Shown: one piece after another, positions 31,451-40,017 of the stretch
Numbering within the stretch: position 1 is the first letter of the stretch
Layout of the letters: each line of letters begins with the position of its first letter
Assembly: GCF_042678185.1 (NCBI RefSeq)
Contig: NZ_JBHUDQ010000016.1
Direction: 5' to 3' (one strand)
Length of the DNA: 64,000 bases
Source: Ramlibacter ginsenosidimutans
GTDB taxonomy: Bacteria; Pseudomonadota; Gammaproteobacteria; Burkholderiales; Burkholderiaceae_C
Notes under the pieces: model-generated
What the model was told of the DNA's origin: nothing
The model's input: only the letters and a program-made list of their open reading frames with translations
Databases searched by the model: none
Position numbers and translations under genes: made by a program

Positions 31451-32164
31451 ATGGCGCACTGGGCTGTTCCGCGGATCGTTCCCGCACTGGTCTTGCTGAC
31501 CAGCCTTGCCCCGTTTCGCGCTCTTCCCGCTGGTGCGAGGACGATCTGCGCTCCCGCCGCTGAGGCGGGCGTGGTCCGCTGCGTGACTGGGCTGCGCACG
31601 GCGGAGATGGCCGTGATGTTCCAGGCGCAACACGCCAGCAGCTGGTGCTGGGCTGCCAGCATCGCGATGATCCTGAGGCGCTACGGTCTGGACGTGCCGC
31701 AGGACGAGGTGGTACGCACCGCGTTCGGGCTTGCTGCGAACGAGCGGGCAAGCATGCAGGCCGTGGCTGCTCTCCTGAACCGTGGCTGGAACGACGCGCA
31801 GGGGCGCGCGGTGGTGATCTCTTCCCGGCCACTTCCGCCATGGCGCCGGTCCTTCGGCCTCGCCGCGCCCGAAGTCCTCGATGAGCTCGCGCAGGGCAGG
31901 CCCTTGCTGCTGGCCGCCCAGCAGCACGCGATGGTCCTCATTCAGGTGATCTACGAGCGCCGTGTCGATGGCGAGCCACTTACGGTGGCCGGCGTGCGCA
32001 TGGTGCAGGCGCTGGTGCTCGATCCGGGTTCGCGCGAGTGGCCGCGCAGCCTCGAGCCGGCGGAACGTCGGCCCGAGTTCGTGGCACGCATCGAGGTGGA
32101 AGCGCGTCCCGCGCGCAGCCCGGCCGTGCAAGCGCCGGGCGCGCAGCTGGCGGTGAGCAGGTGA
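31451..32164 (+). CDS. Papain-like cysteine peptidase, probably secreted
   Basis: The 237-residue product has a signal-like N-terminus (VPALVLLTSLAPFRALPAGA) and a papain-fold triad: Cys66 in HASSWCWAASIAMIL, His159 in LLLAAQQHAMVLIQV and Asp191 in ALVLDPGS. The SSWCWAAS box is typical of the papain-like (AvrRpt2/C39-like) group. There is no ABC exporter beside it, so it is not a bacteriocin-processing domain in its usual setting. The target is unknown; neighbours are DUF805 and the pilus operon, which converges on it. Confidence 0.78.
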   Translation: MAHWAVPRIVPALVLLTSLAPFRALPAGARTICAPAAEAGVVRCVTGLRTAEMAVMFQAQHASSWCWAASIAMILRRYGLDVPQDEVVRTAFGLAANERASMQAVAALLNRGWNDAQGRAVVISSRPLPPWRRSFGLAAPEVLDELAQGRPLLLAAQQHAMVLIQVIYERRVDGEPLTVAGVRMVQALVLDPGSREWPRSLEPAERRPEFVARIEVEARPARSPAVQAPGAQLAVSR

Positions 32165-32224
32165 CGGTTGGAACGACCGACGGATCCCTTCCGCTGCATG
32201 ACTGCGCGTGCTTCGCCGCGCAGC

Positions 32225-33106
32225 TCAGTACGAAACGGTCAAGGTCCGCGTGTCGGTGCCGCTGCAAGTGGACACGTTGCAGGAGCCTGGCTGCTTCGCA
32301 TCGACGCTGATATTCACGCTGTACGGCTGCGCGAGTGCGGTGCCGGTGTTGATGCCGCTGGCGGTGAGCGAGAGCCCGTACGCGAGGCCCACGGTCGGCA
32401 CGACGCTGCGCGCCTGGTCCAGCGCGATCGTGTAGGTGGTGCCTTGCGTGCACGTGATGGCGAAGGAACTGCTGCCCGTGACCGCAGTCGGCGAGAACGC
32501 CGTGTAATTCACGTTGATACCGCTGGGAGGTGTGCTGAAGCGGCAGCTGCGCGGAATGCTGATGTACACGTTGAACGACGCGGTGGAGAGGATCGCGCCG
32601 GCACCGTCCGTGTCGCGCACCGTGATCGGTACAGTGTCGAGGTAGACGCCGGCGGGCTTGGGTGCCTGTCCTGCGGGGATGTTCAGCGTGAAGGTGTACG
32701 ACAGGCTCAGCGTGCTGCCGGCGTGGAAGTTCTGCTTGTCGACGATTGCCCCATTCGCGGTGCTGCCGGCAGCGGCGCTGCCGGCCTCCGTCCACACTCC
32801 GCGCGTCGTGGTGGAGTGGTAAACGACATAGTTGATCGTCTTGGTTGCATCCACATCGAGTGGCGCATTCCGTCCCGCGGGGGTCTGGGTCATTCCGATC
32901 CAGAAGGTTTGATGGCTCGGGTCGACGCTGGGATCGCGCATGCAGGTGATGTCCACCGTGCCCTGAGCCGAGACCGAGGTGTTGTTGTAGATCAGGTTGA
33001 CGCTCGATGGATTGACTGCGGTGGAGCAGGTGATGGCGCTCCAGCCGGGCATGCTACAGAGCAGCGCGGCCGCGCCGAGCAGGAGGCGGTGCAGGATCTT
33101 GCTCAT
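32225..33106 (-). CDS. Spore coat U-domain tip protein of an archaic chaperone-usher pilus (CsuE-like)
   Basis: The 293-residue protein has a signal peptide (MSKILHRLLLGAAALLCSMPG, cleavage after WSA) and two SCPU domains, each ending in the AGVYLDTVPITV/RTLTVSY type of donor-strand region. Paired cysteines occur at ITCSTAVNP, ITCMRDPS and SCRFSTPPS. In Csu-type pili the distal two-domain protein is the tip adhesin. It is the last gene of the operon and its ATG overlaps the usher stop. Confidence 0.85.
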   Translation of the reverse strand: MSKILHRLLLGAAALLCSMPGWSAITCSTAVNPSSVNLIYNNTSVSAQGTVDITCMRDPSVDPSHQTFWIGMTQTPAGRNAPLDVDATKTINYVVYHSTTTRGVWTEAGSAAAGSTANGAIVDKQNFHAGSTLSLSYTFTLNIPAGQAPKPAGVYLDTVPITVRDTDGAGAILSTASFNVYISIPRSCRFSTPPSGINVNYTAFSPTAVTGSSSFAITCTQGTTYTIALDQARSVVPTVGLAYGLSLTASGINTGTALAQPYSVNISVDAKQPGSCNVSTCSGTDTRTLTVSY

Positions 33107-35460
33107 CGCGGTACTCCCGTGCAGCGCAGCGGACCGACCCGGGAAATATCGGGCGCGTCGGCCGGCAACTGCAGGGTGAGCGCGCATTCGTGCCCTTGCC
33201 AGTGCAGCCGCAGCCGGTTCGTGTCCTTGAGTCCGCTGACGTAGGCCTCGCCATGCCGTGCGACCATGGCTTCCTGGCTTTCCCCCTCGAGGGTCACGGT
33301 GGCACCAGGTGGCGCCGGCTGGCCGTCGTCGAAAGTGATGGTCATGAGAGCCGCCTTGCCGCCGCGAACGGCGAATTCCACCTTGGCCACCGACCGGTAC
33401 GGCGGCACGATCTCTTGCTCCAGCGAATCGACTTCGGCGGACAGTGGCAGGTCGTTCGCGTTCAGTCGGACGTGGTTCGCCTCGTACGCTGTCAGCCCGC
33501 CCAGAAGGCTCATGCCGTTCCCGTCGGTGCGCTGCGTTGCCTGGGCGCCAAGGCCCACGCCCACCCGCGGCTGGCCCGGGACGGACACCAGCGCGGCGCT
33601 GTTGTCGAACCGCGGCACCGCGAACACCTGTCCTTCGGTCCACACGGCGCCACCGACCGCGCCGAGCCGCACGTCGGTTTCGTGCGGGCGGACCGAACCT
33701 TCGGCAGTGAACAGGCCGTACGGCGTCAGCCAGTTCACTCCGGCCTCAGCCCGCTCCTGTCCTTGCTTGGCAACGAGCGTGCGCCAGCCCACCCCGAAGG
33801 GTCCGTCCGGCGTGTGCGTCGCGCTCGTATAGAACTCGTTGCGTCCGCCCTGGCGCTGCACGGAAGTGGCGGTGTTGGTCGTGCGGTCCAGTGGCACGGT
33901 CAGGAGCGCGCCCATGGTGTACGCATCGTTGCGTGTCATCGCGCGCGTGTAGTACACGCTCAATTGCGACTGGGCTGGCAGAGGGATGCTGTAGTTGAGG
34001 GAAGCCGTCGTCACGGGGTCGGCGATGAACGGCTTCTGGTAGGCGAGCGCCACGCCCACGCGACCCCACGGGAACGACCAACTCCCCTGGGCCGCCACCT
34101 GCAGGTTCACAGGCGGGTCGGTGTCTTCTTCGCCGAGGCTGCGGAAAGCGCGGCTGTTCCCCTCCACCATGAGCGACATGTTGCCGCTGTACGCCAATCG
34201 CTCGAGCCCGAGCAGCCAGCGCGAGCCGTTTCCCAGCCGGTCGTTCTGGCTCGCCATCGCGCCTGCGCGCACGAGCACGTCAGAACCGACGGCCTGCACG
34301 CCGGCGAGTCCCAGGCCGCTTCGTCCCTTCGCGACTTCAATGCGTCCCTCCGCGGTGGTGGTGTTGGTGAGGCCGCGACGCAGCAAACCGGACACGAACG
34401 GATCACCGTAATCCCAGCTCGCGCTCCCGAGGTTACGGCGCAGCTTGCCCGCCTCGACGCTCCAGTCGTTGACGCCCGGAGCAAGTAGGTCCGAGGTCAC
34501 GACGAACGGCTGGGTGATGACGGTCTCGCGGCCGAGGATGTCGCGCACTCGCACGGTCACTTCGCCATTGCCGGTGAGGGTGGGCATGTTGTCGACCGCG
34601 AACGGGCCGGCCGGAACGTTGTTCGTCTGCCGCAGAACGTCGTTGACGTACAACTGCACGGTCGACGGGGTACTGGTCTGCCCGGCAATCAACGGCACGG
34701 GTTGGCGGTTGATATACGGCGCCAGGCTGAAGTTCGTTCCGAACTGGACGCCGCCGAAGTAAGCGTTGCGTCCGAGCAGCCCGGTGCGCAGCATGCTGTC
34801 GCCGCCGATCAACGTGTAGCCCTGGTCGGGAAAGTCTCGACGGAACGTGGTCTCGAGACGCGTGAGTCCTTGCGAACTCTGTCCCACGAGATTGGGCGCG
34901 ACGAAGGTCTGGGTGAGCACGCCCCATCTGCCGCTCGTGCCGGCTTCACCGATCAGGCCGACGCCGTCGGTGGGCACCGGCCCGCCAGTCCGGCTGTAAT
35001 TCAGGTCGTAGTTGACGAACACTGCCGGCACCACGGGTGTTCGCGGAAGCACTGGACTCAATTCGCGCGACAGGCGTGTCGAGATGAATGCTTCGCCAGG
35101 AACGGTGAGCTGGAGCGTCGCCTTGTCCACATCAAGCTTGCTCTCGACCCCGGTGACAGCGCCGATGGGGACGTAGGCAAAACCCCGGTAGTCGATGCTG
35201 GGTGTCTCCGGCCTTACGAGCAGGCGCCAGTTCGTGAACGCTTCCGCTGGCGCGTACAGCACGCCGTCGCGCACGACGATCGGCCAGATGCCGCCGGCAC
35301 CGCCGTTCACGGTGACTTCCACCGGCAGCACGCGCTCGCCCGTTTCCGGCTGGCGGTTCTGGGCGGCCAATGGCGCGGCGTGGAGGACACTGCACGCCAG
35401 CATGGCCGACCACAGGATTGTGCGGACCTGGAACCGGCGCTTACTCCGGCAGCCGGACAT
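33103..35460 (-). CDS. Outer-membrane usher of an archaic chaperone-usher pilus (CsuD-like)
   Basis: The usher is the outer-membrane pore that assembles pilus subunits. The product of about 785 residues has a signal-like start, an N-terminal domain (LPVEVTVNGGAGGIWPIVVR), a barrel with plug, and C-terminal domains ending in the Cys-containing HECALTLQLPADAP. The ATG at 35460 overlaps the chaperone gene by 20 bases; an ATG at 35403 just before a shorter signal peptide is an alternative. SCPU-type ushers are about this size. Confidence 0.88.
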   Translation of the reverse strand: MSGCRSKRRFQVRTILWSAMLACSVLHAAPLAAQNRQPETGERVLPVEVTVNGGAGGIWPIVVRDGVLYAPAEAFTNWRLLVRPETPSIDYRGFAYVPIGAVTGVESKLDVDKATLQLTVPGEAFISTRLSRELSPVLPRTPVVPAVFVNYDLNYSRTGGPVPTDGVGLIGEAGTSGRWGVLTQTFVAPNLVGQSSQGLTRLETTFRRDFPDQGYTLIGGDSMLRTGLLGRNAYFGGVQFGTNFSLAPYINRQPVPLIAGQTSTPSTVQLYVNDVLRQTNNVPAGPFAVDNMPTLTGNGEVTVRVRDILGRETVITQPFVVTSDLLAPGVNDWSVEAGKLRRNLGSASWDYGDPFVSGLLRRGLTNTTTAEGRIEVAKGRSGLGLAGVQAVGSDVLVRAGAMASQNDRLGNGSRWLLGLERLAYSGNMSLMVEGNSRAFRSLGEEDTDPPVNLQVAAQGSWSFPWGRVGVALAYQKPFIADPVTTASLNYSIPLPAQSQLSVYYTRAMTRNDAYTMGALLTVPLDRTTNTATSVQRQGGRNEFYTSATHTPDGPFGVGWRTLVAKQGQERAEAGVNWLTPYGLFTAEGSVRPHETDVRLGAVGGAVWTEGQVFAVPRFDNSAALVSVPGQPRVGVGLGAQATQRTDGNGMSLLGGLTAYEANHVRLNANDLPLSAEVDSLEQEIVPPYRSVAKVEFAVRGGKAALMTITFDDGQPAPPGATVTLEGESQEAMVARHGEAYVSGLKDTNRLRLHWQGHECALTLQLPADAPDISRVGPLRCTGVPR

Positions 35461-36187
35461 CGAAGACCTGCTTCGAGCCGTCATCCTGCGTTACCTGGAG
35501 CTTGAGAGGTCCGCCCGGGATGCGCGAGCCATCGCTCGACAGATCGAAGTTGCGCGACACGCCGGGCAGGATGTAGCCGCCCCTGATCTCGGAAGTCAGC
35601 AGCGTGTTGCCGGAGGGGGTGGAGAGCGTGATGCTCGCCGGCTGTGCGTATGCGTGCCCCTTGTTTTCGCAGCTTGCCCGCAGGGCGGTGGGGCTGGTGC
35701 GGGTGGCGGTGCAGGCCATTTCGCGTTTGGCCCCGGGCGGCGTGATGAAGATCGGGAGCGAGAAGGCCAGCGCCACCTGGATCTTCACTCCGTCCTTGGG
35801 TGCCAGCGCTTCCGGCACCTCGCGCACGATGAGCCGATAGGTCAGTTGCTCGCCCGGCACCGGCGGCCGCAGGTTGGCCAACCGCACCGTCTGGCGTGCG
35901 CCCCTGCCCAGCTTCAGGATGGGTGGTGCGAGCACCAGGTCCTGGGTGGGCAAGAGATCGTCGGTTCCGTCGGGCTTCTGTTTCCACTCGAAGAGCTCGG
36001 CCTGCATCACCAGGTCCGTGTCGCCCTCGTTGATGATCGTGACGCCCGTGGCCCGCTCGCGCGCCTCCATGAAGATGCGCACCGGACTCACGGAGAAGGA
36101 CCCGGCCAGCGCCGGGTGGGCGGTTGCCGCCGCGACGCAGGCGGCGAGAAGAAAGAGAACGCGCCTGCTTGTCGATGTTCGGGTCAT
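35441..36187 (-). CDS. Periplasmic pilus chaperone (CsuC-like)
   Basis: The 248-residue chaperone has a signal peptide (VLFLLAACVAAATAHPALAG) and the PapD-like immunoglobulin fold, with SFSVSPVRIFMEARERATG, the subunit-binding GARQTVRLANLRPPVPGEQL and FSLPIFITPPG. It caps subunits and delivers them to the usher. It is followed with overlap by the usher gene and lies one base after the small secreted protein gene. Confidence 0.9.
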   Translation of the reverse strand: MTRTSTSRRVLFLLAACVAAATAHPALAGSFSVSPVRIFMEARERATGVTIINEGDTDLVMQAELFEWKQKPDGTDDLLPTQDLVLAPPILKLGRGARQTVRLANLRPPVPGEQLTYRLIVREVPEALAPKDGVKIQVALAFSLPIFITPPGAKREMACTATRTSPTALRASCENKGHAYAQPASITLSTPSGNTLLTSEIRGGYILPGVSRNFDLSSDGSRIPGGPLKLQVTQDDGSKQVFDVRLPE

Positions 36188-36188
36188 G

Positions 36189-36563
36189 TCACCACGCGAT
36201 GGTCAGCTCCAGGTACCTGTCATTATCGAGCTGAACAATGCGCCAGCTGCTGATGTTCGTCCCGAAGCTGTAGACGGGGAGACGTTCCTTCGCAACACCG
36301 AGGCTGCCTAAGCTGTCCGAGCTCACGCGCTGGTACGGCACGGCGCCAGCAGCGGGAACGAGCGGACCTCCGCGCAGCTGGCACGTGACCTGCACGGCCG
36401 GATCGCCGGCGGTCGCCCCGCACGCACCCGAGGAGGTCACCAGGTTGACCTTCACCTGCACATCCGCCGAGAGCGAATTCGCGGCGGCGGCACCAGCCAC
36501 TGCAAGCGTCGCGGCGCAGGCCAGAATCAGTCCCTGTGCAATCGATCTCACTGCCATCCTCAT
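36189..36563 (-). CDS. Small secreted protein of the pilus operon (probable minor subunit)
   Basis: The 124-residue product has a signal peptide (ILACAATLAVAGAAAANS) and two cysteines (SSGACGATAGD and VTCQLRGG) spaced as in pilins, ending SSWRIVQLDNDRYLELTIAW. It lacks a recognisable SCPU domain. Its position between the major subunit and the chaperone matches the minor subunit genes csuA/csuB of Csu operons, which is an inference from place and size. Confidence 0.65.
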   Translation of the reverse strand: MRMAVRSIAQGLILACAATLAVAGAAAANSLSADVQVKVNLVTSSGACGATAGDPAVQVTCQLRGGPLVPAAGAVPYQRVSSDSLGSLGVAKERLPVYSFGTNISSWRIVQLDNDRYLELTIAW

Positions 36564-36593
36564 GCCTTGGTACAGCCAGCCGAGGCGGGGCGA

Positions 36594-37085
36594 TCAGAAC
36601 GCGAGCGTGACCGTGCGCGTAGCGGTCTGGGCGCCTGCCCCAGCATTGTCACCGGCTTGGCCGGACGCCATGGTGCCGCTCAATTTGAACGTGAGCGTGG
36701 CCGGGGTCGCGCCAACCGTCGCCGTGGCGGCGGTGCCTGGCACAGTAGCGCTGTTTGCCAGGCTCAGCGAGTACGCCAGGCCGGAAATTACGCCTGCGCC
36801 CGCGTTGGCATCCCAGGTGATGGTGGGGGACGCGCCGAACCCGCGCGTGCACAACACGTCGAAGGTCATCGACGGGTTGGGTGTCGTCGCGGCCCCGAAC
36901 GCGGTATAGGTGCCGAAGTCCACCGCCAAGGTCGGAGCGGCGGCTGACAGCTTGCACTGGCTCGTCAGGTTCACGCTGACGGAGACGTTGGCGCTATTCA
37001 ACAGCGTCTGGGCGGAAGCGCCAGAGGCCAACGCCAGGGCGGTGGCGGCGATGCCGGCGATACGGATCAGCTTGAATACTTTCAT
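36594..37085 (-). CDS. Major pilin with spore coat U domain (CsuA/B-like)
   Basis: The 163-residue product has a signal peptide (MKVFKLIRIAGIAATALALA, cleavage after ASA) and a single SCPU domain: NVSVSVNLTSQCKLSAAAPT, VDFGTYTAFGAA, FDVLCTRGF and the closing TRTVTLAF. It is the first gene of the pilus operon, as expected for the major shaft subunit, and has a good AAAGGAG site. An upstream in-frame ATG at 37199 would destroy the signal peptide. Confidence 0.88.
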   Translation of the reverse strand: MKVFKLIRIAGIAATALALASGASAQTLLNSANVSVSVNLTSQCKLSAAAPTLAVDFGTYTAFGAATTPNPSMTFDVLCTRGFGASPTITWDANAGAGVISGLAYSLSLANSATVPGTAATATVGATPATLTFKLSGTMASGQAGDNAGAGAQTATRTVTLAF

Positions 37086-37348
37086 CTCAACGACTCCTTT
37101 ACGGGATCTCCTCAATAGAGGGTTACGTGATTTACCTAACAACGGCTCAACTGTAAGCGGCTCGCGAACGATCGCAACCTCCCGCGTCAGGGAAATCAAA
37201 GACTTGCGAAGGGGTGAGGGGCGAGAAGTGGCGTGTTTGTCACACTTGCCGGCGCCTTGCTGTCCATCCGGGGACGGGCGGCCGTCGGGCTGCGACGGGC
37301 GGGAAGGGCGCTGGCGTAGCGCTTTCGCAGCACCTCCGGGGCGTGGTC
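37086..37348. other. Intergenic region upstream of the pilus operon and the two-component system
   Basis: Together with 37349-37449 this is a 364-bp gap. No gene is visible. The pilus promoter must lie in 37086-37200, which is more AT-rich than the surroundings; TTGAGC and GTAAAT elements on the minus strand are candidates but not convincing. The stretch 37200-37340 shows nothing I can name. Confidence 0.5.
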
Positions 37349-37381
37349 GCTAATGGCCTGCTAACAAAATAGACCTACGCT
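37349..37381 (+). promoter_or_regulatory. Response-regulator box and promoter of the two-component operon
   Basis: GCTAA (37349-37353), six bases, GCTAA (37360-37364), eleven bases, then -10-like TACGCT (37376-37381). The same spacing recurs exactly at 39501-39533, in front of the DUF4148 gene. Tandem repeats with 11-bp period are typical of OmpR-family regulator sites that replace the -35 box. Confidence 0.6.
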
Positions 37382-37449
37382 TGAGTCCCGATCCGGAGAG
37401 ATGCCATGTCTTGCGTGCTACGTTCCGCCCCCCGGCAAGGAGGGCCCCA

Positions 37450-38124
37450 ATGAGAGTCCTGCTGGTCGAAGACGACGAGATGATCGGCCACAGCCTGCGC
37501 GAGGCGCTGCAAGGCCAGGGCTGGTCCGTCGATTGGGTGAAGGACGGCCTGCTCGCGCAAAGCGCCTGGGACGACGGCGACTACGCCTGCGTGCTGCTGG
37601 ACCTGGGCCTGCCCAAGCGCGATGGAGTCGAGGTCCTGCGCCACGCGCGCAGCCGCGGCGACACGACGCCGGTGCTCGTGCTCACCGCGCGCGACGGCGT
37701 GGACGACCGCGTGCATGGCCTGGACCTGGGCGCCGACGATTACCTGCTGAAGCCCTACGAGATGCGCGAACTGCTCGCCCGCATGCGCGCGGTGATCCGG
37801 CGCCGCGACGGCAGCGCGCATTCGGTGATCGGCAATACGGCCATGCAGCTGGATCTCACCACCCGCGAGGTGCTGGTGCAGGGCGAGCGTTCGCAGCTCT
37901 CCGCGCGCGAGTTCGCGCTGCTGCACGCGCTGCTGGAGCGGCCCGGCGCCATCCTGTCGCGCGAGCAACTGGAAAACCGCATCTACGGCTGGGGCGAGGA
38001 AGTGACCAGCAACGCCGTCGACGTCCTGATCCACGGCATGCGCCGCAAGCTCGGACCCGATGCGATCCGCAACGTACGCGGCCTGGGCTGGCGGGTCACC
38101 GGCGGCATGGAGGGCGCAGCATGA
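37450..38124 (+). CDS. OmpR-family response regulator (QseB/TctD-like)
   Basis: The 224-residue protein has receiver residues EDD (7-9), phosphoacceptor Asp51 in CVLLDLGLPKRDG and Lys101, then a winged helix with LSAREFALLHALLERPGAIL, VDVLIHGMRRKLG and VRGLGWRV. The ATG at 37450 has AAGGAGG upstream and begins directly with the receiver domain. It overlaps the kinase start (ATGA). QseB-like and PmrA-like regulators cannot be told apart here. Confidence 0.9.
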   Translation: MRVLLVEDDEMIGHSLREALQGQGWSVDWVKDGLLAQSAWDDGDYACVLLDLGLPKRDGVEVLRHARSRGDTTPVLVLTARDGVDDRVHGLDLGADDYLLKPYEMRELLARMRAVIRRRDGSAHSVIGNTAMQLDLTTREVLVQGERSQLSAREFALLHALLERPGAILSREQLENRIYGWGEEVTSNAVDVLIHGMRRKLGPDAIRNVRGLGWRVTGGMEGAA

Positions 38125-39494
38125 AGTGGCATGTCTTTCCCAGCGGGCCGATGTGCTCGATGCGCAGGGCGCTGATGCTCTGGCTGGTCCCGATGTTCCT
38201 GCTGGTGGGCGTGGGCTCGGCGGCGGTCTCCTGGTGGTCCTACCGCAACATGGTGGGGATGTTCCTCGACGACCAGATGGTGCAGCTCGCGGACGCCCTG
38301 GTGAACAACGAGATGCCGCAGCCGCCGCAGCTGAACGCCGAGCGCGTGTTCCAGTGGGGCTCGTACGTGGTCCAGACCTTCGGGGCCGACGGCTCGCTGC
38401 AGGTCACTTCGTTTCCCGAGACGACGCTGCCGCTGCAGGAAGGCACCGGCTTCCATGACGTCGAGCGGCAGGACCATCCCTGGCGCGTGTACACGCTGCC
38501 TTCCAGCAAGCCGGGCGGGCACACGGTGCAGGTGCTGCAAAGCGAGGACTTCCGCGTCAAGCTGAGCGCCGAGCGCGCCGGCGCGGCCATCGCGCCTTTC
38601 CTGCTGATGGTGCCGCTGGCCATGTTCGCGCTGTGGGGCGTGGCCCGGTCGATGTCGCGCGCGCTGCAGGACATCGGCCAGCAGGCCGCGCAGCAGGACG
38701 AACACAACATCGCCGAGCTCTCGCTGGCCAACGTGCCGCAGGAGATCGTGCCGCTGGTGACCTCGTTCAACAGCCTGCTGCGCCGGCTGCGCGACGCCTT
38801 CGCGACGCAGCGGCGCTTCGTGCAGGACGCCGCGCATGAACTGCGCACGCCGATCGCCGCGATCGGCCTGCAGGTGGAGAACATGCGCAGCGACATGACC
38901 TGCAAGGCGGCCGAGGCGCGCTTCGCGCATCTCGAGTCCGGCGTGCGCCGGGCGCAGCGCCTGGTCGACCAGTTGCTGCGCCTGTCGCGCCAGGAAAGCG
39001 CCGGCGCCGACGGTCCGGCGATCGTGGACCTGCGCACGCAGCTGCGCGAGAGCGTGAACACGCTGATCGGGCTGGCGGACCAGCGCAACATCGACCTGGG
39101 GCTCGTGAGTCCCGAAGCGGGCAATGCGCCGATCCCGCTGACCTGCAATGCCGGCGACCTGCGCAGCCTGCTGGACAACCTGATCGAGAACGCGTTGCGC
39201 TACACGCCCGAAGGCGGCGTGGTGGACGTGCGGCTGGTGCGCGAGCCGAACTGCGTCGCGGTCGAAGTGGTGGACACGGGCCCCGGCATCCCTCAGGAGC
39301 TGCTGCCGCGCGTGTTCGACCGCTTCTTCCGCGTGCCGGGCAACGGCAGCAACGGCAGCGGCCTGGGCCTGTCCATCGCGCGGGCGGCCGCGGAGCGCTC
39401 CGGCCTGCGGCTCACGCTGCGCAATCGCGAGGACCGCAGCGGGCTCATCGCTCGGGTGGAAGCGCTCTCTGCCGCGGCGCTCACGCCCACCTAA
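38121..39494 (+). CDS. Sensor histidine kinase (QseC/TctE-like)
   Basis: The 457-residue membrane kinase has membrane segments at about 17-40 and 155-175 around a periplasmic sensor of about 115 residues. It has His239 in QRRFVQDAAHELRTPIAAIG, N box NLIENALRYTPEGG, DTGPGIP and GSGLGLSIARAAAERSG. The architecture is that of the QseC/TctE group. It is coupled to the regulator upstream by a 4-base overlap. Confidence 0.92.
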   Translation: MKWHVFPSGPMCSMRRALMLWLVPMFLLVGVGSAAVSWWSYRNMVGMFLDDQMVQLADALVNNEMPQPPQLNAERVFQWGSYVVQTFGADGSLQVTSFPETTLPLQEGTGFHDVERQDHPWRVYTLPSSKPGGHTVQVLQSEDFRVKLSAERAGAAIAPFLLMVPLAMFALWGVARSMSRALQDIGQQAAQQDEHNIAELSLANVPQEIVPLVTSFNSLLRRLRDAFATQRRFVQDAAHELRTPIAAIGLQVENMRSDMTCKAAEARFAHLESGVRRAQRLVDQLLRLSRQESAGADGPAIVDLRTQLRESVNTLIGLADQRNIDLGLVSPEAGNAPIPLTCNAGDLRSLLDNLIENALRYTPEGGVVDVRLVREPNCVAVEVVDTGPGIPQELLPRVFDRFFRVPGNGSNGSGLGLSIARAAAERSGLRLTLRNREDRSGLIARVEALSAAALTPT

Positions 39495-39533
39495 GAAACC
39501 GCTAAGCCAGCGCTAAAGGGCGACACCTACAGT
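39491..39533 (+). promoter_or_regulatory. Response-regulator box and promoter of the DUF4148 gene
   Basis: CTAA occurs at 39491, 39502 and 39513, an exact 11-bp period. The last two form GCTAA-N6-GCTAA (39501-39516), followed after eleven bases by -10-like TACAGT (39528-39533). This copies the arrangement at 37349-37381 in front of the regulator gene. The first repeat overlaps the kinase stop codon. Confidence 0.62.
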
Positions 39534-39617
39534 GGAGACACGGTGAGAGCGGGAAGGGATGGAGAGTCCCGCACCCACCGATCCATCGTCTCCATCGACT
39601 CATGAAGAGGTCTCGCC

Positions 39618-39920
39618 ATGAATGCCAAGTTCCTGTTTGCCGCTACCACCCTCGCCGCGCTCGCTTCCGCCTTTTCCAGCATCGCCCGCGCCGACGATGC
39701 GCCGCTGTCGTCCCAGTTCGCGATCCAGGCCGCCGGCAGCCGCACGCGCGCCGAAGTGATGGCCGAAGCGGCGACCGTGCCCACCACGCGCAGCCAGGAG
39801 CCGAACGGCTCGCGCGTGATCGCTGCGCCGAAGTCGTCCGTGACGGTGCAGGCCGTGCGCGCCGAGGCCGTGCAGGCGCTGCGCCTGGGGAAGATCCCCT
39901 CGGGCGAAATGAGCTTCTGA
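39618..39920 (+). CDS. DUF4148-like secreted small protein
   Basis: The 100-residue protein has a signal peptide (MNAKFLFAATTLAALASAFS, cleavage near ARA) and the DUF4148-like pattern SRTRAEVMAEAAT and AVQALRLGKIPSGE. The family is common in Burkholderiales periplasms and has no known function. It follows a two-component system whose putative binding site stands in front of it, suggesting direct control. Confidence 0.8.
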   Translation: MNAKFLFAATTLAALASAFSSIARADDAPLSSQFAIQAAGSRTRAEVMAEAATVPTTRSQEPNGSRVIAAPKSSVTVQAVRAEAVQALRLGKIPSGEMSF

Positions 39921-39964
39921 TCGCCCGCCTCCGCTGGTCCTGAAGAAGCAAGCAGACGCCAGCA

Positions 39965-40000
39965 GGCACCCGCTCCGGTGGCAACACCGGGCCGGGTGCC
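39965..40000. terminator. Hairpin terminator between converging genes
   Basis: GGCACCC (39965-39971) pairs with GGGTGCC (39994-40000), with an inner CCGGTG-GCAA-CACCGG stem. The plus side continues TTCTTC rather than a clean U-tract. It lies between the DUF4148 gene and the DUF1839 gene, whose ends converge. Confidence 0.6.
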
Positions 40001-40017
40001 TTCTTCGTCTGGGGAGC

